DNA of 64,000 nt. It comes from Chitinophagaceae bacterium. GTDB taxonomy: Bacteria; Bacteroidota; Bacteroidia; Chitinophagales; Chitinophagaceae. The notes below the pieces were generated by a model that made no database searches, was not told the origin of the DNA, and saw only the letters and a program-made list of their open reading frames with translations. A program made the position numbers and the translations under genes. Shown here piece by piece: positions 36,820 to 46,479 of the stretch. Positions within the stretch are counted from its first letter, which is position 1; each line of letters opens with the position of its first letter. The stretch is from contig JADKJX010000004.1 in the NCBI GenBank assembly GCA_016720775.1, positions 496,001 to 560,000 of the forward strand, written 5' to 3'.

Positions 36820-37074
36820 ATGAAAGAAGAACGGGATTCTGAACTCTGGCAACAGGCAAAAGCCAGGGCTGATTTTAAGATACACCTTACCACCTACCTT
36901 GTTATCAATGGCATAATATGGCTCACTTGGTTATTTACAGGCGGCATTCACCGCTATCCCTGGCCAATATGGCCAACCATGGGCTGGGGTATTGGTATCA
37001 TATTTAATTACCTGTCGGTGTACAGGTTCAGGAACACGGTGGAGAAAGAATATGAGAAATTAAAAAGAGAGTAA
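36820..37074 (+). CDS. 2TM domain-containing small membrane protein
   Basis: The ATG at 36820 gives 84 residues; a GTG at 36793 would add nine. The opening is KEERDSELWQQAKARADFKIHLTTYLVIN, and two membrane helices follow (about 22-40 and 52-71, with a WPIWPTMGWGIGI stretch), then a charged tail. This is the pfam '2TM' layout, often a stand-alone protein or fused to sensor kinases in Bacteroidota. Function is unknown. A possible promoter, TTG-N20-TAGCTTCG, lies at 36762-36792. Confidence 0.85.
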   Translation: MKEERDSELWQQAKARADFKIHLTTYLVINGIIWLTWLFTGGIHRYPWPIWPTMGWGIGIIFNYLSVYRFRNTVEKEYEKLKRE

Positions 37075-37177
37075 TTGGCGGTTGGTAGCAGGCCGGGTTG
37101 TTAAGAACTACAAAAAATCATCCTCTCTTTCCGGATACATGATTTCCTGAAGTATATTTAGGAAATAAGCAATTGTT

Positions 37178-37789
37178 ATGAGGAGGATATTATTACTGCT
37201 TGCATTGCCCGTGCAACTACTCGCCCAGCACAAATTACCGGAAGTGAAATACCGCTGTATCATATCTGCCGATAAAGAAATTTACCAGCCGGGGGAAATA
37301 CCCAGGATCATCGTTGAAATAAAGAATAATTCAACAGAACCATTGCTCCTTGCAAAGGCGCTGGATGGCTCCGACATCAAGTGGCGCTTCCCGTATGCAT
37401 TTTTTACAATAATCAAAATTGGTGATACAAGTTATACCACGCACTTTCCCGGCAGGTGCGGTAACCTGAATGATATCAGGCCCGATGATTTTGTGGAAGT
37501 AAAACCGCATTCAACATTCTATCCATACCAGGTACATTATCCCACCCGCCCGGATAATATCTATGCGTTTGATTACAGGTTCACAGACCCGGTTAATTTT
37601 TCCCGGCCTGGAAAATACCTGGTCCGGTTTTATTATTCCACCCGGGAAGATGACTTTAAAAAATGGAGAGGAAGATTTTATGGCAGGGAGCCTGACCCCA
37701 TTGTTTACCAGGAGATGCTCGGTCTTTTTGCCAAGGTCTCAAAACTGGAGATAGAGAGCAACAAGCTTATCATAGAAGTGAAGGAGTAA
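37178..37789 (+). CDS. Hypothetical exported protein with Ig-like fold
   Basis: The 203-residue protein has a signal peptide (LLLLALPVQLLAQ). The body is beta-rich: YRCIISADKEIYQPGEIPRIIVEIKNNSTEPLLL, then FVEVKPHSTFYPYQVHYP and SRPGKYLVRFYYST. This reads like an intracellular-proteinase-inhibitor/BsuPI-like Ig domain, as commonly found in secreted Bacteroidota proteins. No catalytic motif is seen. It is a single gene 100 nt after the 2TM gene. Confidence 0.7.
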   Translation: MRRILLLLALPVQLLAQHKLPEVKYRCIISADKEIYQPGEIPRIIVEIKNNSTEPLLLAKALDGSDIKWRFPYAFFTIIKIGDTSYTTHFPGRCGNLNDIRPDDFVEVKPHSTFYPYQVHYPTRPDNIYAFDYRFTDPVNFSRPGKYLVRFYYSTREDDFKKWRGRFYGREPDPIVYQEMLGLFAKVSKLEIESNKLIIEVKE

Positions 37790-38013
37790 GAAATAGGAAT
37801 TAAGAATTAAAGAACTAGCTGTATTTCATTCTTCACCTGCCTGTAGGTAGCCAGTCATAAAACGGCATCACCCGTCCGGGTGAATACCGGGAACTGATCC
37901 CATAAACTTTACGTTTGAAATTTAATTGTTTGGGTGGGGAAGACTTGTGCCAATTTGGAGGAAGCAAAACCCATGGTAAAAACACAAGTATAGTGCATAA
38001 AAAAATCCTGAAT

Positions 38014-38029
38014 TGTAACATTTATTACA
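38014..38029 (+). promoter_or_regulatory. Crp/Fnr-type palindrome upstream of the sulfur operon; intergenic 37790-38171
   Basis: TGTAACATTTATTACA has perfect 5-nt arms (TGTAA-N6-TTACA), the spacing used by Crp/Fnr family regulators. It is 143 nt upstream of the SQR-like start. The rest of the 382-nt gap has no gene; a repeat remnant AATTAAGAATTAAAG lies near 37799. Confidence 0.35.
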
Positions 38030-38171
38030 TAACTGTTTTAAGCCTGCTGATTTGCTCAGAAATCATATGCGCCGCTGATTAAACTCATTATATACTCACT
38101 TCAGCATCATTAAATCCGGGGATTAACTGTTTGATTTTTGTCCTGTAAATAATCATTTAAAAATAAGAACA

Positions 38172-39407
38172 ATGAAAAATCTTGTAATACTAGGAGCTGG
38201 TACTGCCGGAACCATGATGGCAAATCATTTACAGCATCACCTGAAACAACCCGATTGGCATATAAGTATCATTGATGAAAAAGAAGAACATCACTATCAA
38301 CCCGGTTATCTTTTTTTACCATTTGATATTTATGCTCCGGAAGATATTATCAAGACGATTGAAGAGTTTATCCCCAAAGATGTGCAACTAATCAAGAACA
38401 AAATTAGCCGGATCCTGCCTGCTGAAAATAAAATACAACTGGGAGACGGCAGCGAATTATGCTATGATATCCTGATAATAGCCACCGGCGCTAAAATTGC
38501 GCCTGAAGAAACGGAGGGCATGAAAGGAACGGAATGGCAAAAATCTGTTTTTGATTTTTACTCCTACGAAGGTTCACTGGCCCTGAGAAATAAACTGAGG
38601 ACCTGGGAAGGGGGTAAACTGGTGATACATATAACCGAGATGCCGATCAAATGCCCGGTGGCTCCCCTGGAATTTGCTTTTTTAGCTGATTCATTTTTTA
38701 AACATAAGCACATGCGTGATAAGGTAGAGATCACTTATGTAACCCCGTTAAGCGGCGCATTTACAAAACCAAAAGCTACCGAAGCGCTTGAGCATTTATT
38801 GCATGAAAAGGGAATTACTATTGAAAGTGATTTTGCAATAGAAATGGTAGACAATGAAAAGAAAGAGATCATTGATTATGGTGGAAAAGCAATACCCTTT
38901 GATCTGCTGGTAACCGTACCAACCAATAAAGGAGATGAATTAATGGAAAGGTCCGGCATGGGTGATGATCTGAATTATGTGCCTACCAATAAGGCCACCC
39001 TGCAGTCAAAAGATTACAAAAACATTTTTGTTTTAGGTGATGCCAGTAATATACCTGCTTCCAAAGCGGGGTCAGTGGCACACTTCGAGGCAGAAATACT
39101 GACTGATAATATTCTGCTTTATATAAAAGGCGAGCCATTAAAAGAGGAATTTGACGGGCACGCCAACTGTTTTGTGGAAACAGGAAATGGCAAAGCCCTG
39201 CTGATAGATTTTAATTATACCCATGAGCCCGTTGAAGGAACTTTTCCATTCCCCGGCATTGGCCCCTTGCGGTTATTAAAAGAAAGCAGGATGAACCATA
39301 TGGGTAAGCTGGCCTTCAGGTGGATATACTGGAATGTATTATTGAAAGGAACACATATCCCTTTTGTATCGGCAACCATGTCTGAAAGCGGAAAACATTA
39401 TGCTTAA
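38172..39407 (+). CDS. Sulfide:quinone oxidoreductase-like NAD(P)/FAD-dependent flavoprotein
   Basis: The 411-residue flavoprotein has the FAD dinucleotide motif LGAGTAGTMMA (7-17), the ATG motif IIATGAK and the second FAD motif VLGDASNIP (287-294). Two cysteines match the SQR redox pair: Cys161 in MPIKCPVAP and Cys333 in GHANCFVETG. It should oxidise sulfide to sulfane sulfur and pass electrons to the quinone pool at the membrane. TusE and DsrE2 genes follow within 26 and 20 nt, which supports a sulfur role and makes a simple NADH dehydrogenase less likely. Confidence 0.88.
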   Translation: MKNLVILGAGTAGTMMANHLQHHLKQPDWHISIIDEKEEHHYQPGYLFLPFDIYAPEDIIKTIEEFIPKDVQLIKNKISRILPAENKIQLGDGSELCYDILIIATGAKIAPEETEGMKGTEWQKSVFDFYSYEGSLALRNKLRTWEGGKLVIHITEMPIKCPVAPLEFAFLADSFFKHKHMRDKVEITYVTPLSGAFTKPKATEALEHLLHEKGITIESDFAIEMVDNEKKEIIDYGGKAIPFDLLVTVPTNKGDELMERSGMGDDLNYVPTNKATLQSKDYKNIFVLGDASNIPASKAGSVAHFEAEILTDNILLYIKGEPLKEEFDGHANCFVETGNGKALLIDFNYTHEPVEGTFPFPGIGPLRLLKESRMNHMGKLAFRWIYWNVLLKGTHIPFVSATMSESGKHYA

Positions 39408-39433
39408 ATTATTAAATCTTTAAAATAAAAATT

Positions 39434-39742
39434 ATGGAAAAGACAATAGCAGGTAAAAACATTACCGTAAATGAAGAGGGGTACTTAACAGATTTTAGCC
39501 AATGGGATGAAAAAGTTGGCGAAGCCCTTGCAGCAGAAGCCAACATTCCTTTAAGTGCAAGGCATTGGGAAATATTAACGTATCTGCAAAACGAACATAA
39601 GAACCAGGTAGCGCTCAGTATCAGGCGTATTGGAAAAAGTGGTGTAACAGATATCAAGGAGTTCTACCAGTTATTTCCAACTGCCCCTTTAAAGACCGCC
39701 ACAAAAATTGCCGGCATACCTAAACCGGCCAGTTGTATTTAA
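39434..39742 (+). CDS. tusE: TusE/DsrC/DsvC family sulfur relay protein
   Basis: The 102-residue protein has the family core EEGYLTDFSQWDEKVGEALA and ARHWEILTYLQ. It ends in GIPKPASCI with the conserved penultimate Cys101 on the flexible arm. The second cysteine of true DsrC, eleven residues before, is replaced (Thr90), so it is TusE-like: it can accept a persulfide but not form the DsrC trisulfide. In this operon it sits between an SQR-like enzyme and DsrE2, so it probably takes or passes on sulfane sulfur from sulfide oxidation. tusBCD are not nearby. Confidence 0.92.
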   Translation: MEKTIAGKNITVNEEGYLTDFSQWDEKVGEALAAEANIPLSARHWEILTYLQNEHKNQVALSIRRIGKSGVTDIKEFYQLFPTAPLKTATKIAGIPKPASCI

Positions 39743-39762
39743 TCATTTAAAATTTGTCAGCT

Positions 39763-40245
39763 ATGAATGAGAATAACGGAGCCATTAAAAAGATGATGAT
39801 CATTTTGTCAAAAGGAACATTGGAAAATGTATATGCCGCATTTGTATTGGCCAACGGGGCACGTATGGAAGGGATTGAAGCCGAAATATTCTTTACATTT
39901 TTTGGTCTGGAAGCAGTGCATAAAAAGAAACTGGAACACCTGCATGTAGCTACAGTCGGTAATCCGGCTATGCACATGCCAACCATGCTGGGTGGTTTGC
40001 CGGGCATGGAAGCATTAGCAAGCAGTATGATGAAAAAAGAAATGGAAAAAATTGACATGCCGGATGTACATGAGTTTTTAGACATCCTGACCGCTTCGGG
40101 GGTCAGGATGTGGGCATGCAAACTGGCCATGGATATGTTTCATTATAAGAAAGAAGACCTGTATGAAGGTGTAGAAGAAGTAATAACCGTTGGAGATTTT
40201 TATAAACACAGCCAGGGGGAAGGTGTGCATATGCTGTTTGTTTAA
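39763..40245 (+). CDS. DsrE/DsrF/DrsH-like (DsrE2-type) family protein
   Basis: The 160-residue protein (ATG 39763; a TTG at 39754 is less likely) starts AIKKMMIILSKGTLENVYAAFVLANGA, the DsrE fold. It carries the DsrE2-type conserved cysteine C119 in VRMWACKLAMDMF. The segment MPTMLGGLPGMEALASSMMKKEM is typical of the longer DsrE2 forms. These proteins bind persulfide sulfur and hand it on; in rhd-tusA-dsrE2 clusters the partner is TusA, which is missing here, so TusE is the likely partner. It ends the operon. Confidence 0.9.
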   Translation: MNENNGAIKKMMIILSKGTLENVYAAFVLANGARMEGIEAEIFFTFFGLEAVHKKKLEHLHVATVGNPAMHMPTMLGGLPGMEALASSMMKKEMEKIDMPDVHEFLDILTASGVRMWACKLAMDMFHYKKEDLYEGVEEVITVGDFYKHSQGEGVHMLFV

Positions 40246-40268
40246 GCAATGATCTTTTTATTCAGGTA

Positions 40269-40385
40269 GTTCCCCCACTGGCGCAAGTGTTCCCCCGAAT
40301 TATGCTTATACCTAACGAAATAATCATGGGACCACTTGTGTCTTTTAGTTTGCCCGGATCCAATAACTATCGGATGTATCCGGGC
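40269..40385. repeat. Hairpins after the sulfur operon
   Basis: GTTCCCCCACTGGCGCAAG with a second TGTTCCCCC (40270-40296) holds a CACT/AGTG hairpin between two C runs. GCCCGGAT (40352-40359) pairs with ATCCGGGC (40378-40385) over 8 bp. They sit between the + strand sulfur operon and the convergent DUF418 gene and may stop both; there is no clear T tract. Confidence 0.5.
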
Positions 40386-40394
40386 CATTTATAC

Positions 40395-41696
40395 CTATCC
40401 CTTCTTCAACGGCATCCTCTTCCAGTACGTCAAACTCCGCCAGGCCCATTCAAAAGGCCCGAAGCGGTAAAAGCGGAACCATATATTGCAGAAGATGATC
40501 TGGAAGATCCAGATGGCCCCAACCACGTAATATATTTCAATGCGCTGCAGTTTGCCATAGAGGCCCAGGCCATAGCTGTTGAAGATGATCCCGCAAATGA
40601 GGGACTGCATGAGGTAGTTGGTAAACGCCATTTGCCCCACCGGCCGCATGAGTGCAAAGAGCCATTTGAATACACCGGATTTATATAACAACATAAGCAG
40701 GGCAAATAACCCTACCGAACGCAATGCCCGGTGCAACTGGTAATAACTCAGCGGCACCTGTTTGGTATATTCAAAATTATTGTACTGGTAGGTTATGGCA
40801 TCCTTCATCTGCAGGTAAGAGATGAACAGGCCGAGGCCCAGCCCAATCACCAGCATCCACCAATAAACCTTTGCGGGTGCTTCACCGGTGAGTATGCCCA
40901 TTTTAAAAAATGCCATACCCAGTAACATGAAGAGCAGCACATCCCATGCTTCAAAGAACAGGTAATGTACCATTTGATTGAGGTAGCGGTCGGTACGCAT
41001 TTCATAAACCTCTTCGTAGCTGCCACTGCTGAGTATGCGGGCATTCTTTGCTATGCGTTTTGCTCTTTTGTCGATATTGCTTTTTTCTTTAAAATCCGTC
41101 ATGGCACCCAACTGTTCCTGCTGCTTTGGAGTGAGTTTTACAGTAGTAGTATCCAGTGCCGACACCGCTTCTCCCCTTGCGATGGTTTGTTTATCCTTAT
41201 ACAGGTCCCGGTTCTCCCGGGCAAGCATCAGCAGTAAACAAACGCCCGCTGCTATCAGTAATTTTTTTGGCGGCAGGTTACGGAAGGTAAAAAGCAGCAT
41301 GCCGTAAAGGGCATAGTCCAGCAAAATATCGCCGTTCCATAACAGCAAAAAAACATCCACCAGCGAAAAGAACATCAGCCATAACTGCCGGCGGAAAAAA
41401 TAATCGGCCTGCCGCACGCCTTCTACTTTCTTTTCAATGTTACGCATGAACAGGATGATGCCGGCGCCAAACAGCATGGAGAACAAAGCCCTTTGCGTAC
41501 CATCGGGTACCCAGTTGATGAAATACCAGGTCTTGTAATTGATGCCCGATTCGTGCAGGGCAAAGGTATCGCCGCTGAGGCCGAAGGCGCCGATATTCAT
41601 CAGCAATATGCCGAGGATGGCGAAGCCACGCAGGCTGTCGAGTATGGTTATGCGTTCGCTTTGTGCAACCGGGGCTGCGATGGAAGTTTGTTCCAT
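40395..41696 (-). CDS. DUF418 domain-containing membrane protein
   Basis: The ATG at 41696 (MEQTSIAAPVAQSERITILDSLRGFAILGILLMN) gives 433 residues. The upstream in-frame stretch (to 41855) contains the repeat at 41769-41888 and is probably not coding. About ten membrane helices are present, and the C-terminal DUF418 part has GQMAFTNYLMQSLICGIIFN, the usual mark. This large family (YeiB-like) has no proven activity; the DSLRGFAILGI start is also seen in acyltransferase-3 type proteins. The charged loop at 195-245 is cytoplasmic or periplasmic. Confidence 0.9.
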   Translation of the reverse strand: MEQTSIAAPVAQSERITILDSLRGFAILGILLMNIGAFGLSGDTFALHESGINYKTWYFINWVPDGTQRALFSMLFGAGIILFMRNIEKKVEGVRQADYFFRRQLWLMFFSLVDVFLLLWNGDILLDYALYGMLLFTFRNLPPKKLLIAAGVCLLLMLARENRDLYKDKQTIARGEAVSALDTTTVKLTPKQQEQLGAMTDFKEKSNIDKRAKRIAKNARILSSGSYEEVYEMRTDRYLNQMVHYLFFEAWDVLLFMLLGMAFFKMGILTGEAPAKVYWWMLVIGLGLGLFISYLQMKDAITYQYNNFEYTKQVPLSYYQLHRALRSVGLFALLMLLYKSGVFKWLFALMRPVGQMAFTNYLMQSLICGIIFNSYGLGLYGKLQRIEIYYVVGAIWIFQIIFCNIWFRFYRFGPFEWAWRSLTYWKRMPLKKG

Positions 41697-41768
41697 GTAG
41701 ATCTGTTTAATGGTGAATGCGGGGACGGGTTTTAAAGATATATTTTCTTTTACCGGGATGCAATACCC

Positions 41769-41888
41769 TGCGTCCTTTGCGTTGTATTTCCTTTGTGTGC
41801 TTTGCGGTTTATTTATACCGGTAGTTGAGGGGTAACTGCAAAGAGGTAACCGCAAAGAGCGCTAAGTTTTTCGCAAAGAACGCAGAGA
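41769..41888. repeat. Large imperfect inverted repeat of the CTTTGCGGTT/AACCGCAAAG family
   Basis: The left arm (41769-41810) reads TGCGTCCTTTGCG... TGCTTTGCGGTTT. The right arm (41833-41888) reads AACTGCAAAGAGGTAACCGC... CGCAAAGAACGCAGAG. They pair as a long imperfect hairpin upstream of the DUF418 gene and downstream of the T9SS gene. Confidence 0.65.
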
Positions 41889-41951
41889 GATTGAAGAGTG
41901 AAATTGACATCCAGCCTGTTCTCCAATTTTTAATTCTTAATTCCTGGTGCT

Positions 41952-44900
41952 TCACCTGATCAACACCGCAGAACCTTTTCGCTGGATCTTGTTTCCTTTG
42001 TAATCAACAGCCTCGGCCATCCATACATAGCCACCAACGGGTTGTTTGCTGCCTTTAAAAGTACCATCCCACCCGTTTGCAGCAACCGCACTGGTAAATA
42101 CCATTTGGCCATAGTTGTTATAGACGGTGAAATAATGAAACTCTTTCATCCCGATAACAATGGGCCGCAGTACATCATTCAATCCATCGCCGTTGGGCGT
42201 AAAGGAATTGGGCACATAGATCTCGGGGCCCTTGTACACTTTTATTTTTATATCATCGGTTGCCGTGCAACCATAGGCATTGCTTGCCGTTACATTATAG
42301 ATCATATCACGGTCGAGGATGGCCACGGGGTTCTTGCTAAAGGGATCGTTCAACCCATAAGTGGGCGACCAGGTATAATTAATAAAGCCTGCATTAAATA
42401 CATCTACGCCAAATAACTGCAAGGGCTGGTTAATGGCAATGGCCGTATCATAGCCAACAAATAGTTTTGCCTGGCGGCTGATGCTGATGGTAATGTCATC
42501 ATCCGTTAAAGAGATACAGCCATTGGCATCGGTTACGGTAAGCCGGTACGTGATGGATCCCGGGGCAGGCTGTACCATAACAGGGTTTGCAATGCTGGTA
42601 CTTGATAAATAAGTGGAAGGTCTCCAAATATACGCAGTGCCTCCGCTGCCGTTGAGCTGAAAATTATTTCCGAAGCAGATGCCCGTATCTCTTCCTGCAT
42701 TGGCAACCGGTGCCGGGTTTACCAATACGGTTACCGTACTCATTGCTTTACAGAAACCAATGCTTGCTGTTAAGGTATAAAGCGTGCTGATAACCGGGTT
42801 TGCAACCGGGGTAAGAATACTCGGGTTGCTTAGCCCGGTGGATGGCGTCCACAAAACAGTGGTACCGTTGGAAGTGCCTGCCATTGTTTTTTGGGTTCCC
42901 TCGCAAATGCTGAAGTTGTTCCCGGCATTTACAATAACCGTATTCAGTGAATCAACAAAGACGGTGACGGTTGCCCTGCAGTTGTTGGTATCCTTAACCG
43001 TGATGGTAAAGTTGCCCGGGGCCAGCCCGGTAAAAATTCCGGATGGTTGAAAATTGATGCCATCCAAACTGTAGTTCAATGCCGGGGATCCACCCGTGCC
43101 AGTTGCAGTAATTTTGCCGTCGAATTGAATACAGGAAGAGGGAACAGTAACCGCAGTAACCTGGAGTGGCAAGGAATTAACCAGGGTTACATTTACAGTT
43201 GCAATATTATTTGCTGCATCCTTTACGGTAATGGTATAGTTGCCGGCAGCAAGCCCGGTAAAGATGCCGCTTGCCTGGAAGTTTATTCCGTCTTTTGAAA
43301 ACTGGTACGGGGGTATTCCGCTAACGGCAACAGCATGAATGCTTCCGTTTGGCAAATTACAGGAAGGGTTGATAAAAGTTGCCGACAGAATGGGCAGACA
43401 TGTACTTGTTGAAAAATTTTCTACCAACTGTATCCCGCTGCAGGCCTGGTCGAGGTATGCCTTAACGCTATAATTTGTTGAGAGCGATAAGCCGGTAAAA
43501 AGGCCGGTTGAATTAGTTGCGACCTGCGTGGTTCCCACAAACAACGCATAGGTTAACACCGTACCCGGAGGTGGTGCCGGGCTGATGATAGCCTGGGCAG
43601 AAAGGGTGGGACAATCCAGTGCAACGGAAAGATTAAAAATGGTATTCGGACAATAGGATGAGATGTCGAATGAAGCAACAAACCCTTTACCGCAAGCATA
43701 TAAAAGCATCCTTGCAGGATCATACGCCAGGTCATAAACGGGTGCAAGTGGAAAACCGGGAATGGTAATATCGGCAACTGCTGCATCATCAAATGAAGTT
43801 CCATCAAAGTGATATGTCTTGATGGTGCCGTTTGTATTGCCGATAAAAATATTATTACATTCATCCGCCACAATTCCGCCCTGCATTAATTTGGTATTGG
43901 AGCTGAACGTAAGCACATTGCCCGCCTGGCTGCCGTTCGTCTTATTGAATGCTTTCAGGTTCAACCCGTCCCAATAATATAAATACGAACTGTTCACCGA
44001 CAGGCCATTGATCGAATTATCATTATTTCCCGCCGCCAGGTATGGCCTGTTTTTCACTTCTACCAAAGTTGTAAAACCGGAAGGAACATTCCATGCAAGA
44101 GTGGAAGCACTATATGGTGCCGGATTTTTGAATACATGATTATCCAGGATCGGCGAAAGGATCTGGGAAGCATAGATCGTGTACATATCATTGGTCAGGG
44201 GATCTATCACAATGTCTGCAATATCCTGTGCAGCCGTAGGAATGCCCGTGAGATTGGTGCTTGCCAGTGTTGTTAACGGAGGACTGCAAAGCGCCAGGTT
44301 GATATTGGAATTAATACCCCGCCGGCAATCAATATCTGCGGATTCCCGCTGTTACAACTCCATAAACATTTCCAGTTTTCCGTAAAATTTACATCAGCAA
44401 CCGTAATATAGTTGTCGTAGATTCCGGCAGTGGATAACCTGATCACCTGTGTTCCATTTACACCGAAACCCCGGCCAATAAATATTTTTCCGCTGCCTTT
44501 TTCAACAACCCAGCCGCCATAAAGAGTTCCCCAGGACCAGGGCAGTGCGGGCAGGCTTCCGTTGAAGGTCCACAACAATGTGCCCGATGCATCGTATTTA
44601 GCTAGCTTGCAGCTGGAAAAAGCATCACCCCCCCCGCAACATACACGTTACCGTCATAATCAAAGTCAATATCCTTTGCCAGCCCCACATTTGTTCCAGG
44701 AAGACCGGCATTGGTACTGCTTACAAAGGGATCAATAACAAGCAGCTTTGTTTTATCATATCCCGTTACCCGGAAACCCACCAGGTTATTTTGCTGATGA
44801 AATGAAACAGGATAAAGATGCTGCTGTTCCTTTTTATCAACGGAAAGTTTCAACACAGCCCCTGTATTACTAAAGGCAGCCGGAGCTGTTTCAATAATAT

Positions 44901-45567
44901 CATTGATGCCGGAATGAATGAACAGGTTCCCGTTCTTATCAAGGTTTATTTTTTTTACATCCCCGCCGTATTTCATTTTAATGAGGCCGGGATCTGCACC
45001 GGGCTGCACTACAATGCTGTACTCAAAACCCGGCTTTTCTGAATTGGTGAAATGATAAACAACGTCAATGCCCGGGTACAGGTTTTTGTAAGTTATCTTT
45101 TTATAGCCGGTCGCTTTTTCTTTCAAAAGGCCATAGGTATGATAATCGGGTATTTCGTCTTCTGCAATGACCGCTGCAGCAGGATCAGCACCCACCCACT
45201 CCAACGTTATCAACTTGTCTGTTACCCTTGTCTTTTTTTCTATTTCCTCTTCGGGAATACCTTTTCTCTCCAATGCTCTTTCTTCCCGTTCAGAAAGTTT
45301 TTCAATTTTACGGTGTAAATGAATGAGGCCTTTTGAAGTAAATAATACAAGCATGTCAGCACCTTCGAACCCGTATTTAACAGACCCCATGGCGGCATGG
45401 CCTGTGATTGTTTCACCATATTGCCCAATATTTTTTATGAATGAGTTGCCAGCAACGGCGAATGCGTTCACCGGTTTCGTGGAGCCCTGCGCTGGTACAG
45501 CATGGCCGGGGGTTTGCGAGAACCCGGGCACCTGGAAAAAAAGAATAATGAAGGCAATGAACTTCAT
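41952..45567 (-). pseudogene. Large surface protein with DUF7948-like N-terminus and gliding-type T9SS C-terminal domain, broken by two frameshifts
   Basis: Three pieces in three frames (45567-44602, 44578-44273, 44210-41952) form one protein of about 1205 residues. The N-terminal third has a signal peptide and a DUF7948-like domain (FIKNIGQYGETITGHA). The middle holds SBBP/propeller-like segments (VAGGGDAFSSCKLAKYD, restored). The C-terminal part has Ig-like/SprB repeats (two nearly equal GNFTITVKD-type units) and a CHU_C/T9SS gliding-type end (YVPNSFTPNGDGLNDVL... GYVWMAEAVDYKG). The breaks fall at G runs of 8 (44628-44635) and 4 (44317-44320); adding one G to each restores the frame. It is a secreted adhesin-like protein whose ligand is unknown. 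Confidence 0.82.
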
Positions 45568-45647
45568 TCGTTTTGGTATTTGCCGGTAGCAGTTTGCTGT
45601 TGCAATAAAGTTAACAAAAAAAGTGGTGCATGGTTCATTCCCGGCCC

Positions 45648-45785
45648 AAACCTATAAGGTCTGCGGTGCTGCTGCTGCTCGTGTGCAGCAGAAACCTATA
45701 AGGTCTGCAGCGCTGCTCCCCGTGTACCGCAGAAACCTATAAGGTCTGCAGCGCTGCTACCCTGTACGGCAGACCTTATAGGTTT
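45648..45785. repeat. Tandem array of AAACCTATAAGGTCTGC units with an inverted last copy
   Basis: Three direct units (AAACCTATAAGGTCTGC then GCTGCT) start at 45648, 45692 and 45733, spaced 44 and 41 nt. An inverted copy, GCAGACCTTATAGGTTT, closes the array at 45769-45785. Each unit contains the ACCT-ATA-AGGT mini-hairpin (3-nt loop). It lies between the T9SS gene start and the cupin gene end; no gene is in the 234-nt gap (45568-45801). Confidence 0.75.
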
Positions 45786-45801
45786 TAATCATTTTAACTC
45801 A

Positions 45802-46479
45802 TTACATATTTTTTGAAACAGGATCGAACTTTTTATAGTAGCTCCTGTATCCCAAAAGTCTTGCAATGGGTGCAATCAAAAAGAAGAACGCCTTTTGTAC
45901 AAACACCGGCGGGCCATCTCCTTTATAAGAATCAAATCCTGCACTTGTAAACAGCGACATTTGCAAAGGTGCTTTTGCTGAGTTGGCAAAGTACTTTTCA
46001 TTATCCGCCACCGCATATACCTGCGGAAGACAAAAAGCGAACTTCTCCGGGAAGGGAAAGGAACCTTTTAAGTGAATGGTATCTCCCGTTTCATTGTATG
46101 GCTGGTGCGGCGTTCCCTTTGGAATGAGCAGCCGTTCACCGGGATGGATCTTTTTTATTTCTCCATTTACCCATACGGTCAGTTCGCCATTCTCTATTTC
46201 AAATGTTTCATCAAAGGCGGCATGAATGTGTTTTGGCGGCCCGCCTGCAAAGGGTTCTATTTCGAGGCGGCTGTGCACAAAGCCGTTTTCCTGCTTCAGC
46301 ACGGTCTGGCGGAATCCTTCCGTTTTGCTGTAGAACTCTTGCCCCGGTTTGAAATACGCTGATACGTCGGGTTTCTTTTCAGGAAAGATCACCCGGTGAA
46401 AGAGGTTACCGATAAGTACATAACCTGCAACAAGGATCAATAAGTAAGTGAACATTTTTTTCAGATTTTTTTTAAACAT
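45802..46479 (-). CDS. Membrane-anchored cupin domain protein
   Basis: The 225-residue protein has an N-terminal membrane helix (MFTYLLILVAGYVLIGNLF) and a cupin domain at about 60-140. Motif 1 is GPPKHIHAAFDETFEIENGELTV (His, His, Glu) and motif 2 is HPGERLLIPKGTPHQPYN, so the metal-binding residues are present. A second hydrophobic helix follows near 195-210 (KAFFFLIAPIARLLGY). The cupin part probably faces the periplasm or sits at the membrane surface; substrate unknown. The hydrophobic ends are unusual for a cupin. Confidence 0.85.
   Translation of the reverse strand: MFKKNLKKMFTYLLILVAGYVLIGNLFHRVIFPEKKPDVSAYFKPGQEFYSKTEGFRQTVLKQENGFVHSRLEIEPFAGGPPKHIHAAFDETFEIENGELTVWVNGEIKKIHPGERLLIPKGTPHQPYNETGDTIHLKGSFPFPEKFAFCLPQVYAVADNEKYFANSAKAPLQMSLFTSAGFDSYKGDGPPVFVQKAFFFLIAPIARLLGYRSYYKKFDPVSKNM

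Noticed and set aside
45648..45785. CRISPR array
   Set aside because: Units have only about 15-18 nt between 26-nt repeats, spacers are similar to each other, the last copy is inverted, and no cas genes are near.
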